Assembly: GCA_025331565.1 (NCBI GenBank)
Contig: JAFREQ010000017.1
Coordinates: forward strand, 2,170,001 to 2,234,000
DNA: 64,000 nt
Source of the DNA: Holacanthus passer
Taxonomy: Eukaryota > Chordata > Actinopteri > Pomacanthidae
Reading direction: 5' to 3'
The notes under the pieces are model-generated. The model was not told where the DNA came from. It did no database searches and saw only the letters and a program-made list of their open reading frames with translations. How positions within the stretch are numbered: position 1 is the stretch's first letter; every line of letters starts with the position of its first letter. The translations under genes were made by a program, and so were the position numbers. Shown here one piece after another: positions 38,258-49,547 of the stretch.

Positions 38258-39489
38258 TCTTGGAGAGTTGCCCATGTAGGTTGGGTGACATCATCACTTT
38301 TTATGATAGTTTCCTTTTTAATTTCTTTCTTTCTCCAGAAGCATGAGAGAAAACATTTGATCTGCAGACCTGTTTTAGCTCTATTACTTTTACATCATGG
38401 TCAACAAGTTTAAGACAAATTACCATCAAAATAATTTTCCCATCTGAAACCATTAGACTACTAAAGACATTTATTTGAATATTATTATGGTTGTTATCAA
38501 TCCATTATTTAGAGATTATGATCCACCGCCATCTAGCGGCCACACTGGGCAGTACAGGTGTGCCTACGTCATGCAATAATAAGGAAGTAACGGCCAAACA
38601 CGAGACAAGGTAGATTTTTTTCTTACTGTTCCAGTCAGTGTGTGATCTGAAAATCGGTTAGCAGACTCTTGGAAGTTGCCTCAGTTGTGTAATTCACCAC
38701 AGTGAAAGTCAAGTTTGTTTTTCTCAGTGTTACATTATTATTGGGACCAACTTGGTTTTACTGCACAACGTTAACTATAATGTGATTTTCATATATTATG
38801 GCTATGAATAGAAACCAGTGGATGTATAGAAATAGAAATAGAGACATGGTTGTTAAGTAGGACACCCAGTTTATGCCTCTACTGTTTCTGTGAATGTGGA
38901 GATTTAATCGCTTCAGGATGAATTCAAACTCTACAGTTACACAAAATATACGTGATGGGCTTTTAAAATGTTTTTTACACTTAACTTTCACTGTTTTTAA
39001 TTCATTCATTAAATTAAAACAATAAACTGGATTGAGAATGTGTCAGCCACGATTATAATATGAATAAATAAATAAAAATGTGAACAAAATAAAAGGAACA
39101 TTTTACAGACTGATTTTGGTTTAAAACTTTTTGCTGAGTGTGAGTTAGGACTCATGAGCTCAGTGTATTTGTCCTGTTTATGGTTCTGCTTTCAATCATT
39201 GTTGTTCCTAAAACATTCTAAAAAATATTGAGCTGTGGTTTAAAGTACACTAACATTCAATACATCTGTTTCAGTCCTTTAATTTCTTTTAAACTCGCTT
39301 GCTTTAATTACCTTTCAATGGAAGTCATGGGTCAGTCAGTGGATTTTGTCTGAGCTCCACCCACAGGCTGCTGTCTGTTCCTCCACCAGCTTCACTCTGA
39401 CAGAGTTTCAGATGTTTCACCAACAAAGAAACGAGTTGATTTTAAGTTTTACTTCAGTCTGCAGCTTTTAAAGTTCATTAAAACTCTAC
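38258..39489. other. Spacer between the two tRNA-Lys genes
   Basis: Apart from the promoter-module copy (38521-38605) and the second AT-rich repeat block (from about 38723), this stretch holds no recognised gene. The sequence aagtaaaagaacattttacag upstream of copy 1 (about 37816) and aaataaaaggaacattttacag here (about 39087) are further matching parts of the tandem units. Confidence 0.7.
38521..38605 (+). promoter_or_regulatory. Distal, CpG-depleted copy of the nek3 promoter module
   Basis: This segment aligns with the sequence immediately upstream of nek3 (40391-40475). The shared order is ccaccgccatctagcgg (CTCF/YY1-like core at 38528-38539), a diverged GC-rich middle, CTACGTCAT (CRE-like, TACGTCA at 38565-38571), caataa, GGAAGTAACGGCCAAAC (ETS-like) and cgag. 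In the middle, several CpGs of the nek3 copy appear here as CpA, TpG or TpA (cgcgctg versus cacactg, agcgcagg versus agtacagg). That is the pattern left by methylation and deamination. No ORF resembling nek3 exon 1 follows, so this looks like an inactive duplicate or a repurposed boundary element. Confidence 0.7.
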
Positions 39490-39562
39490 CGCCCGAACAG
39501 GGACTTGAACCCTGGACCCTCAGATTAAAAGTCTGATGCTCTACCGACTGAGCTATCCGGGC
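39490..39562 (-). tRNA. trnK-UUU: tRNA-Lys (anticodon UUU), copy 2
   Basis: All 73 bases are identical to the gene at 38185-38257, including acceptor stem, TTT anticodon, A- and B-boxes and discriminator. A TTTT terminator lies just downstream on the - strand (aaaa at 39480-39483). Flanking DNA differs considerably from copy 1 (ttcattaaaactctac here, gtcatttaaaactttggc there). Identity confined to the mature tRNA suggests purifying selection or gene conversion acting on a functional gene. Confidence 0.98.
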
Positions 39563-40390
39563 TCTGAGAGTCTCTGCTGGTAGCTTGTGCAAATAACTTG
39601 TGATATTCATGAATCATCATTTTCCTTATTTATTTCTGCAGATGCATGAGAAGAAACATTTCATCTCCTCACATGTTTTAACTCTATTACTTTCACACTA
39701 TAGTCAACAGTTTACCTTTGCTGCCATCGCATGACAGCAGACACATTTTTGAATACAGTTTCAAACTCACTCACAGGTTCATATATCAGGAGGTTTTCAT
39801 CACTGTCATTGATCAACCTTTGAGTTTTTCTGTCACTGGATCTTGATGCTTCTATCCTGACTATGTATATTGATCATGATTTAAGGTTTGAAAAGAGAAA
39901 TAAAAGAGTAACATAAGAACAGAGACTGTGATTTAGACATAATAACATTACACAATGAATTGAAAAACATATGCATATAATAAAAGAGGAAACAGTTTAA
40001 GAAAAAAAGTAATTGTGTAATCTGCATTGTTTTTAGTCAGTATTACATTATTATTATTCATGCACACAATTTATACATGATGGGCTTTGGAGGCTGATTC
40101 TAATGCTTTTTACCATCAACTTTGACTGTTATGATCATGCATAAATTAATTCAATAAATTGAAATAAAGTTAATTAACTGGATCAAAATTTTTCCACCAA
40201 AATAATGATGTTTGATCAGATTCTTTTCAACAGCTTTGTATTGATGTAATGAATTATGATAATGTAAACTGTATTACATAAACACTTAACATAAACATAA
40301 CATTACATAAACCATTGAACTACTAATTGAAAATTATTATAAAATTATTATGATCGTTTTGAAAACTTCTCTACAGGATTTGGAGACAAT

Positions 40391-40537
40391 GATCCACTGC
40401 CATCTAGCGGTCGCGCTGCGCAGCGCAGGCGGCGACTACGTCATACAATAACACGGAAGTAGCGGCCAAACAAACAGCACGAGTCCAGGTGGTCCGGCTC
40501 CTTTGTGTTCTGTGTTTCCTGTGGATGAAGCAGATCT
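40391..40537 (+). promoter_or_regulatory. nek3: nek3 promoter and 5' UTR
   Basis: This is a small CpG-rich patch in otherwise AT-rich DNA. In order it holds a CTCF/YY1-like core gccatctagcgg (40399-40410), a CpG cluster containing the palindrome gctgcgcagc (NRF1-like), a CRE-like TACGTCA (40437-40443), an ETS site ACGGAAGT (40453-40460) and then the 5' UTR leading to the ATG at 40538. There is no TATA box at the expected place, which fits a housekeeping-type CpG promoter. The start site is probably near 40470-40500. The module is duplicated 1.87 kb upstream. Confidence 0.65.
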
Positions 40538-43500
40538 ATGGAGAGATACTCGCTCCAGAAAGTGATCGGTGAAGGGTCTTTCGGTCGGGCTTTGTTAGTT
40601 CAGTGTAAAAACAGTCAGGAGAAATATGTGGTCAAAGAAATCCAGCTGCCAAAGGTACTGAAAATACATATGGTGATGTACTGTATGTTATACATTGAGT
40701 GGTGGGACAGGTCATTAGATTTGGTTCCTCGTAATGCAGCATTTCTGGTAATAATATAGTGAATTAAACATGAAGCCATGTTGCATTTGCTGCACCCTGT
40801 AAACTCCATTACTGCTGGAGTCGGATATGGAAATGTCATTTGAACTGTGCTGATAACCTACCAGATTGTTGCCTGCCTGTTTGTTTTGCATATAGACAAT
40901 GAATCCTTGCTTGTGTTTGCATTTTTATAGAATCAGTCCAAATTGGAGAATAGGAGGAGAGAAGCTGTCCTGCTGTCCAGAATGAATCATCCTAACATTG
41001 TGGCCTTCAGGGAGGCATTTGAAGGTATCCACACATGTGACCCTCCATTAAAACTTATTTTGACCTCTTGTGACATCCATTTATTGTCTGGATCGCAGAA
41101 TGTGAAATGTGATTGTGTTTGTGCAGCTGATGACCTCCTGTGTATTGTGATGGAGTACTGCAGTGGAGGAGACCTGCTCCAGAGGATCCACAAACAGAAA
41201 ACTACACAGTTCTGTGTTGATGATGTAGGCATCAACTACCTGCAACTATTCTCACAATGTTATGTTTTCTCCCTTTTGCCTTTAAATTTTGTTTCATTGA
41301 AGTCTTTTGTTTTTCCAGATCTTGAGGTGGTTTGCTCAAATGTGTGCTGCTGCACTGCACATCCATGATAAATGGGTTTTGCACAGAGATTTAAAGTCCA
41401 AGGTACAGTCGTCTCTAACATTATAGTTTATTATGACTATACATGTTAATAGTTTCTATTTTATGTCTTAAAACTGCTTCATTGTCATATGTAGAACAGA
41501 CATGAACTCATGAGGAAGAGCAGATTTTCTCTATGTTTGCTTTCTGAATCAGAACAAGACAATAATTTAGTTTATTGGTTGGATGCATGTTGATAGACTC
41601 TCATCAGTGTGAGCGCTGTGGAGTGAAATGAACAATGATGATGAAATTGCTGATCGAGATAAGATCACAACATTATCTCCCACTAATGCATAATATCATC
41701 ATTTTGCCGCGGTTGGCTGCTCTTATTTTTGCTTCATGTTAACTCATCACTTCTCTTTCATTTCCTTACCCAGAACATTTTCCTGACAGATAATGGGACA
41801 ATCAAGCTCGGAGACTTTGGCTCAGCGTGTATTTTAAACAGGTACAGGAAAAGAAAGGCAACAATTTATCCTTGACCTTTTTGAGTTAATGCTCATTGCT
41901 CGATTTGCTGCTGTTAAATTTGAACTGAATTTTTTTTTTTTTTTTGTAATTGTGTGGCAGCTCTAAGGCCTACGCTCAAACATATGTTGGGACGCCCTAT
42001 TATGTAGCTCCAGAAATCTGGGACAACAAGCCATACAACAATAAAAGGTATGTTATCATGTTTGTTTGACCGGTTCCTTCATTTTATATGACGCAAGATC
42101 AAACGAAAACTGTCCATCCAATGTCCATCTGGGAAAATTGGGTCACTGCAACAGGAAGTATTACTTGTGTAAGGCAAAAAATGTTTTCCCACTAATATAG
42201 AAGAACAGCAAGGTGAACGTAAAGAAGCTGATATATGAATACATTTACATATACACAGTATTCAGGCCTATGTTCGTGCGTTTAGGAAGATTATACACAT
42301 CAGTATATTTATATTTACAATACAAGTGTTCATAAGATATCTAGAGAATGTGCTCTTCATGTTATGTACAAAAATCCTTTTCATGAACCACATGTACAGA
42401 AAACATACAATATCATTCCCCATGATTTAGCATTATAGCAGAACGTTACTCCAGACCAGTGGGCATAAATCAAATGTTTGCACAAAGACAATTGTACTTT
42501 TGTGATATAGTAGATGCAATATGTAATGTATCTATTTTGAATATTGCTTTGGAGATAGAGCAGTTTTCAAAAATCATCAGTTAGTACTTTAAATGTTACT
42601 CTAATATCTGAGACTTTGCTGTCATTGGCCAAGCAGACAACAGACACGTGTTCATTCAATTAACTACAAAAAAATAGTATGATCTTTCCTTAATTTCCAT
42701 GTTTGCTTAGTTTCAGATTCAGACCTGATCTTCCATCAACACAACTTGTGAAGACAATGCTTAGACAGGCAATAGACCGACTTAGATGTGGCAATAAATG
42801 CACCAACAATGAAGAGTTTTCAAAACAATCTGTGTTCTTTGCTGAGTTCTCGGCTCAGCAGTGATTATATAACTCATGCGTGGGTTAACCAGTCTTGTAT
42901 CTTTGTGACTGTGCCAGTACGTGACGAATGTCTGGTGTGAATGAATAACCGTCTCTATGTTTATGTGTTCTGCAGTGATGTGTGGTCTCTGGGCTGCGTC
43001 CTCTACGAGCTCTGCACCCTGCGACACCCGGTATTTGCCCTCCCTCCGCTCTCCGTGTATCACGGGTTTGTCTGTGGGCCTCTCTCCAAATAGTGTCAAT
43101 GAATCATTATATAAAATAGCTTACTGCACAGTGAGACACTGCAAAGCATTGTTGTGGAATGATGGAGGCCCAGTATCTTCAGCTGAGTTAGATTATATGC
43201 TGTGTGTTTTTATGGCTCAGATATTGCGGTGTAGTTTGTTGTCCCAGCGAGCCTCACACCTCATTCCTGTGTCTAGTTCCAGGCATCCAGCTGGAAGAGC
43301 CTGATTCTTAAGGTGTGTCGGGGTGCGTACCCTCCCCTCCCCAAGCATCTGCCCTACGAGCTGCATTATTTGATCAAGCAGATGTTTAAGACAAACCCAA
43401 AAGACAGGCCGTCCCTGCACACCATCCTGACCTCTCACCGGGTTTCCAGACTCCTGCGCACACATCTGGCCTCCCAGGTAAAAACACACCTATGCATTTA

Positions 43501-45349
43501 AAAAAGGATGAGCTTCCTGCATTACGACAGTCGCTCAAGCGGTTGAACCTGAAGTGATTTTTATGGCTGCCCATCCGTCATAACGACATACTGTCAGGAT
43601 GTGGTGTCGAAGTGAGAATTTAAACTCTTACACAACTTCCCCAGCTGTGGTGACCCTATGTGGAATCTGATCTTTGACAAGCGACTGTTAGTTCAGATGG
43701 CCCCAGCACTTATGTGTTTGATTTACTGCCCTGCTTTGAATCTTTTACAGGCGATAGAGACGGAGGAGCAGGGGAGGCGTGCAGGTCGATGGAACAGAGA
43801 AGAGGGAGTGAAGGTGGCTAATCTTCTGGGAGAGAAGAGTTTAATAAAAACATCAACATTTGAAGGTGGAGTCTAAGTCACAGTTAACACAGTTCTGAGT
43901 GAACTACATCACTAAGATTTTTGTGAAGACTGGTGGGATCATACATGTGGTTGTCGACTGTCATATTATGTGATACATGATTTTATTTCACTTTAAACTA
44001 TACAAAACACAATGAAAGTCTTGATAATTCTGCTTCTGCACCCACTAAACACAGCCACACCCAAAACACAGAAAGTACCATCTGAGTTGTTTCTCTAATA
44101 CTTTCAGTTATTCTGTTTGATGAAAACCAAAGAAAGGTGAAGAAAGGAGGAACTAGCCAACGCAAAAGGAAAAATAAATAATTCATAATGCAACTGAAGC
44201 AAATCTTTATGATTATGATCTTGTTTTCTGATAGAACATCGCTTGTAGCAAGAGAGGTTCACAAATCTTTTACATTTTCCTTTGTTTTTGATTATTCTTG
44301 TTGGATGCTTTTTCTCTCCATGCCCTTTGGGTGTTTACGCACCATGCACAGCATAGAAATGTAATAATAAATAACAAAAAAATAATCCGAAATAACATTT
44401 ATCTCAGGTGTGACGTTACCTGAAGCCGACTGTGAAAGCAGAAAGCCGGGTCCTCGAAAGCAGTGGGCCGCTGAGCCATCGGACACTGTGGTGCAGATGT
44501 TGGCCAATGCCAGCCTCATCTCATCTGACAGCATGGCATCAACCAGCCAGACCCTCCCAGGCTCTACTCATGCAAGTACGATAGCAGCATTTTCACCTCT
44601 TCATTCGAACAAAATTCAAGTTTGAAGTTTAGTATATTATCACATTGCATCCCTGTTTTTCCAGGTGTGTCAGAGGAGCCAGAGGACAGCAGGCAGAGGA
44701 GACGATGGGACAAGGATCCTCCTGAGAGGCTTCTGAGTCTGTTGGAGAAGGCCAAGCTGAGCAGAGCCTTCAGCACCTTTTTAATAAACAGAGGAGGTCT
44801 GTTGATAACTGTCCCATAGCACACTGAATGTTTCACTAAATATCAGAGTCCTTGATAGGAATACTATATGCCAGTTTAGTGGATCATATAAATGGTTCTG
44901 TGTGGTGTTGGGGTTTCTGTGCTTAGGTGACGACCCTCTGGTGGGACCCCTCTCCCAGCTGCCGGGTGACGAAACTGACGGACCTGAGTCAGATGTGGCT
45001 GTGGATGAGGATCGGCTTCGGCCTCGCTCTGATGATGAGGACACGTGAGTTACCCTGATTTTATTATCATGATATTACCAAGGATAAGCACATTTTATTT
45101 AATCTGACTACAGTACATCAACAGGACACAAAGGGAAATACAGCCAGGTTTCTGGTTTTATCCTGACGTCATGATGATTAAAGTCCCTAATTGAGTTTCA
45201 AAGAGCATTAGCTTTTGACAAAATGTGTCTGGAGCAGGACTGATGTGATAAAATATACTGAGTGTTTGTTTTCTCTTCACAGAGACTTTGAGGAAGAATC
45301 TCCGTGTGACTGGATAGATGAAGTTGAGAAAATGTTTTCAGAACACTAA
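40538..45349 (+). CDS. nek3: NIMA-related serine/threonine kinase NEK3, complete, 13 coding exons
   Basis: Exons: 40538-40654, 40931-41024, 41127-41224, 41319-41402, 41774-41841, 41961-42047, 42976-43030, 43277-43477, 43751-43865, 44408-44575, 44665-44796, 44927-45044, 45283-45349. They join in frame to about 467 residues (human NEK3 is 506). The N-terminal kinase domain (residues 1 to about 257) shows the glycine loop GEGSFG (11-16), catalytic lysine K33 in VVKEI, HRDLKSKN (HRD 125-127), DFG 145-147 and TYVGTPYYVAPE (161-172). All catalytic residues are present. The C-terminal regulatory tail contains two tryptophan-centred repeats, RKQWAAEPSDTVVQMLANAS (W326) and RRRWDKDPPERLLSLLEKAK (W377). 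It ends in an acidic segment, DFEEESPCDWIDEVEKMFSE. Both match NEK3 and separate it from NEK1 and NEK5. NEK3 is a cytoplasmic kinase linked to prolactin-receptor/VAV signalling and microtubule acetylation. The exon 9 donor (gaag|gtggag) is weak. Confidence 0.95.
41403..41773 (+). other. nek3: nek3 intron 4
   Basis: This 371-bp phase-0 intron runs from gtacagtc to ttccttacccag and separates HRDLKSK from NIFLTDN. Nothing else is visible in it. The neighbouring intron 5 carries a run of 16 T at 41930-41945 as its polypyrimidine tract. Confidence 0.85.
42048..42975 (+). other. nek3: nek3 intron 6
   Basis: At 928 bp this is the longest nek3 intron (gtatgtta to tgtgttctgcag), phase 2, splitting a serine codon before DVWSLGC. 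It is AT-rich without a recognisable element or alternative exon. Confidence 0.85.
43866..44407 (+). other. nek3: nek3 intron 9
   Basis: This 542-bp intron begins with the weak donor gtggag. Reading through it adds only GV after FE... and then meets TAA at 43874-43876. Retention would give a roughly 308-residue kinase lacking both W-repeats and the acidic tail. Otherwise it is AT-rich. Confidence 0.7.
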
Positions 45350-46016
45350 AGCCTCATTTCCTCTGAGCCTCCACGATCACAAAGTTTTCATCATTAAGGT
45401 TTACATTTGCTAAAAAACGCTAACTGTTTGAATGTGCCAAAATCATTTCACTTGATGTGTATAAGATCAGGTATTGCTCTTATAAGTGAGGGCCAATTTA
45501 TAGCAGGTTATATACAAGTTTACAAAAAAACAGTTAAGCTCAAGGTTTTTTATATTGTGTGTTTGTGTGAACTTCACACACAACACATTTTAATTGAATT
45601 GTTCAATTTGTTGTCATAAAACCTTTTTTACACTGAGATGTTTGTGTGCACTGTGTCTCATTTGATTTGAACATCTGCTGTACACTGTTCAGGTTACCAA
45701 TGATAACATCCTCAGAAGATTGAAGCCGTCTGGAAGCTCCTGTTGGGTTTGTTGGGGAAGCAGGAAATATTAGTCAGAGCAGCTGGGTCTTCATGGGGTC
45801 ACACTACTTTTCATGTCTATTTCCTCTGCAATATGAAAAGTAGACTAAACATGTTCATACATTGGTTTTCTTTGTCTTTTATTCTCTTGGCGAGACATTG
45901 ACAAACAATACATGTGGACCATTTAGCTGTTGTGTTATTTTTAAATTGCTGTGGCTACAATGGTGCAGACACAGATGACAGTGCCGGTGTTTCCTACAGT
46001 AAATGTTGATCTTGTA

Positions 46017-46029
46017 CCACTAGATGGAG
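46017..46029 (+). promoter_or_regulatory. CTCF-like motif downstream of nek3
   Basis: The sequence ccactagatggag matches the vertebrate CTCF core CCASYAGRKGG at all eleven positions. It lies about 670 bp past the nek3 stop codon. The related motif in the nek3 promoter (40399-40410) points the opposite way, so the two would be divergent. Binding is an inference from the motif alone. Confidence 0.35.
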
Positions 46030-49000
46030 TTCAAATGACTGAAGTGGAAAAAGCTAGATTCTGGTCCAGATATATTTAAACCTGAAATCCTTTTGATATT
46101 AAGAACCAGATGTAGTGCTCATCCTGCTTAGATGTGAATTCAAGAGACTATGTTCATGTTATTAGTATCATCAGAAGTGCATGAAGACATTAATATAAGA
46201 GAACGAGTAGAGCTTGTTACTGTCTTTGTTTCACTAAATTAAAAGCTCAACAGTATGGAATAAAAGTGGACAATAGCTCAACCACATGTTTGGCAACAGT
46301 CAAACCAAAGCTGAGCCTCGCCCATGACAGTTTGGGCTCAGCAGGATATAGATACTACAGACCCTTGAGTCAACAAAACCATAATGGTGCTGATTCACCA
46401 ACAGTCACGCCAGGGATGGATTATCCCGCTGCCAAAGTTCCTCCGGTGACTGAAGCCTCCCATTGGCTGACAGGAGGAGGACTTTTGCCAGATATCTTCC
46501 CATTATGTGTTTCAGTGAGGAAGCCCGGGGCTGCAGCTCGCTCCTTATCTCAAAGCCACACTGAATCCCCCTCCAGGGCTCGCTCTCTAGCCCCCTGCTT
46601 TTTTTATTCTCACCATGTTTCCCCTCATACCTCCAAAGTTGTCCATGTTTTGGAAAGATACAGATAAAGTGGTATAGCATAGCTGAGCTACATCACCACC
46701 ATGCTGTGTGTCCTGCAGATAGGAGGGTCTCTCATCACTGTCCATGACCAACTACACAGCATCTTTATAGCTCAGCCATCTAAAGTAAACTGAGGAGTCT
46801 GTGGTGCTTGAATGGTGTAGTGAGGATTACATTATTAAGGATAGTAATTTGTTGGAGGTTTTCATGTATTGAACCTCAGTACTTTATAACTATCAACTGA
46901 AATCTGGACATGAGCGTCAAAAAGTGTCAAATATTGTAAGTTGGCATCATGTTGGGTTTTAGTCAGAGGTTTGTTTACGTATTTTCTATTTTCTGATCTA
47001 AATCAGGAAACTTTGACTGACTGACTTTAGACTGTGTTTTTATTGAGGTAAAGTTTTTTTTATTTGACACTAATGCTTTGGGGAATTTTGTATATTTTGT
47101 TAAATTTAAAAAAAATGTTAAAACATCTTTAAGTTCCCAAAACTATTGGCACCAATGTCAAAATGTTTAAACCCGGCCCTAACTCCAGGTGTCGGCTCCA
47201 AGGAGTCTGATCTTGATGCAATATTGACATTAAAAGACCATCACAATACTTTTTGTTACTAGAATGAATAACCTTGTGCAAGAAGGCAAGAGCCAATATA
47301 CACAGCTGATGTACAAGATGTGGTAAAAATAACTGACTGTCATAATATATACAATACATATATATAGAACATACAAATTAAACCAAAGGATAAACTAAAG
47401 TATTTATTGCAGGACTGTTGGTTTGCACGACATTGTTCAGGTGTTCCTGTTCCTGTGTCCACCCCTTTAACTGTCGGGTCAAGGGTGCAAGACCCGGCTT
47501 GAAAAAAAAATCCTGACGGAACAATTTTATGAAGTTGTGCTCCAGAAAATATAGAGCCGAACAAGCAGATGAACAGGGGCTTCCTCTTGCAGGAAGGATG
47601 TGAAGTCGTGTCTGTTGTATCTCATTGGCTATAAATGGGTCAAAAAAGACATTTCTCTTTTGAATGAATTGCTCATCTGTGCAGCACTCCTACGCTGAGC
47701 GTTAACAGTGGGATCATGAGGTCAAAGTCGAAATGCAACTTTTATTCAGAGTCTCTTTGTGGTACAAGTCATTGCACTGACTAGTAGCTGTGCTACAGAC
47801 CGCCGTGCCACTCTCTGTGGTATCAGTACCTCTGTGACCGGTGTTTTTGTTAACAAGTACAAGCAAAACCGCAACACCTTCGATCCTCGCATGTGAGCAG
47901 TGGAACTGAGACACATGCTGCATCGCAGCATTTCCTCTTTCTCTCTTCAGTTTACATTAACAGCTTACTCATTTCAAACATGCTATATCCTGTACTTCGG
48001 CATCTGCCCCAAGTCACAGTGAGGTTGCATCTCCAGCCACCGCTCAGACTGTGTAATCTGAAGTGCTTCACTGATTTTCTTCCTGTTCATCCTGGTGACC
48101 TGATAGCAAACAATCAAGTAACTTCCCCTCTTATCAAATGATGCACAAAAGACCTTTCATTTTGTCTTTTGGGGAGATTGTGTGCACACCTCGACCCTCA
48201 GTTTCTGTCATCGCCCTTGATGAAATATTGACGTCCGTTATCTGCAACAATCTGTGCTCCCCTTTTGTCTGCCTGTCACGGGGCCTGTTTTTGTGGCCTG
48301 CTTTCTAAGCGGCCCCAGCTTCACTCAGGAAGAGCTCTGCAGATGCGAGATGACCCAGTGATCTCTGTCTGGCTACTGATGCTTAGAAAGGCATTTTCTA
48401 TCAAACTCTTTGAGTTTTTAGCTTGTTTTTTTTAAGACGTTCAGCTATGTTAGTCTCTGGACTGTATTTGAGGTTTTAGTAGACATTTATAGCCTCACTG
48501 GTATCAACCACACGGCGAAGGAAACAATGAAACCTGCTACCATGACTCACTCCGTAAAGAGAAGTGCTGTTTATTCTTCATGGGGTGCAGCTCTTCCTGT
48601 TAATAACAAAGCACTTAGACACTGCAGTTGGGAGTCTCTTTGCAACTATAAATATGGGAGCTGTCATTGTTATGATTATTTCAAGCCCTCTGCAGTGACC
48701 CTCCATTGTCTCCTGCCAGTGTTTTGTTGCTCTGTATCAGACAATAGAGGCCGGCGTGGCCAAGCAGGGCTTGTCCTAGAGCTCCACAATTCATCAGCCG
48801 CTCAAAGTAAAAAGGTCAGGAACAGTTAAATTTGGATCCTGGGTTATGTGAAGTAAGACGGGGTCGGCTCCGTGTAGGTTGTCGGGCCATTTGCAGTTAC
48901 AAATGCTGCTATTGTTTGTGGTTCACACGCCTGTTGACTCCTGATGGGCCCTGATCCACCTTCAGGCAGGGTCACACAGGCCTGTCCCTTTGTCATCCTT

Positions 49001-49518
49001 CCTTTGAGCCAATAATAGATCAATTGCGGACAAGACTTTCAACAGAGTCTTCCATGATTTCCCTCTTGTACCTTATATGCAGTTTACTGAAATCTGCTTT
49101 TTTGCATGAAGTAAAAAGTATCTTGTTCCGCTTGTTTGCCTCTTTTTGTTTTTAATCTTATTTTGAAGTTGTTCATCTTATCTTTTCTTGTAGGTGCTCT
49201 AATCCAAGAAAGCCTGTAAAAACCTTCCCTTGTGTAGCTCACACAAACTGGAATAGTGTGACATTAGCAGCAGCAAATTTCACTTAATCACTTAACAAAC
49301 TGTGAGCATGTATGAAATTCCAGGTATGAAATTTTCCAGGTTTAAGTTTAATTTTTTCTCTTTGTGTGTCAGATTAGAAAATGAATGAATTTGAACTCTG
49401 GCTTGCTTATCGCTTCTTTGATCTAACCATGGATATCACGCCACACACAATTTTGTCAGGATGACACACGAAACTTCAGATGCTATTTCGCTGTTACTGT
49501 GAAACATGTCACGCCACC

Positions 49519-49547
49519 ATCTATCTATCTATCCATCTATCTATCTC
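49519..49547. repeat. (ATCT)n tetranucleotide microsatellite
   Basis: About seven ATCT units with one ATCC variant. It is a simple repeat in intergenic DNA. Confidence 0.9.

Larger units (their letters stand above)
37382..40470. repeat. About 1.3-kb-period tandem duplication with tRNA-Lys and nek3-promoter modules
   Basis: A diagnostic AT-rich block ('cagt(g/a)ttacattat' followed by a 'gatgggcttt' or 'gttgggctttt' block and 'ttaattnattcaataaatt'-like sequence) occurs three times, starting near 37382, 38723 and 40036. That is a period of about 1.31-1.34 kb. Two units carry a tRNA-Lys gene (38185 and 39490, 1305 bp apart) with similar 3' context ('gcatgaga(a/g)aaacattt', 'tttta(g/a)ctctattactttnaca'). 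A promoter-like module follows the first tRNA (38521-38605) and recurs just before nek3 (40391-40475). The middle unit lacks the module and the last lacks the tRNA, so units have suffered internal deletions. Similarity is moderate outside the tRNA and module, so the duplication is old. Confidence 0.8.

Noticed and set aside
46266..46667. 133-codon + strand frame after nek3
   Set aside because: It opens only with a non-ATG codon, shows no recognised protein and has a competing 91-codon frame on the - strand.
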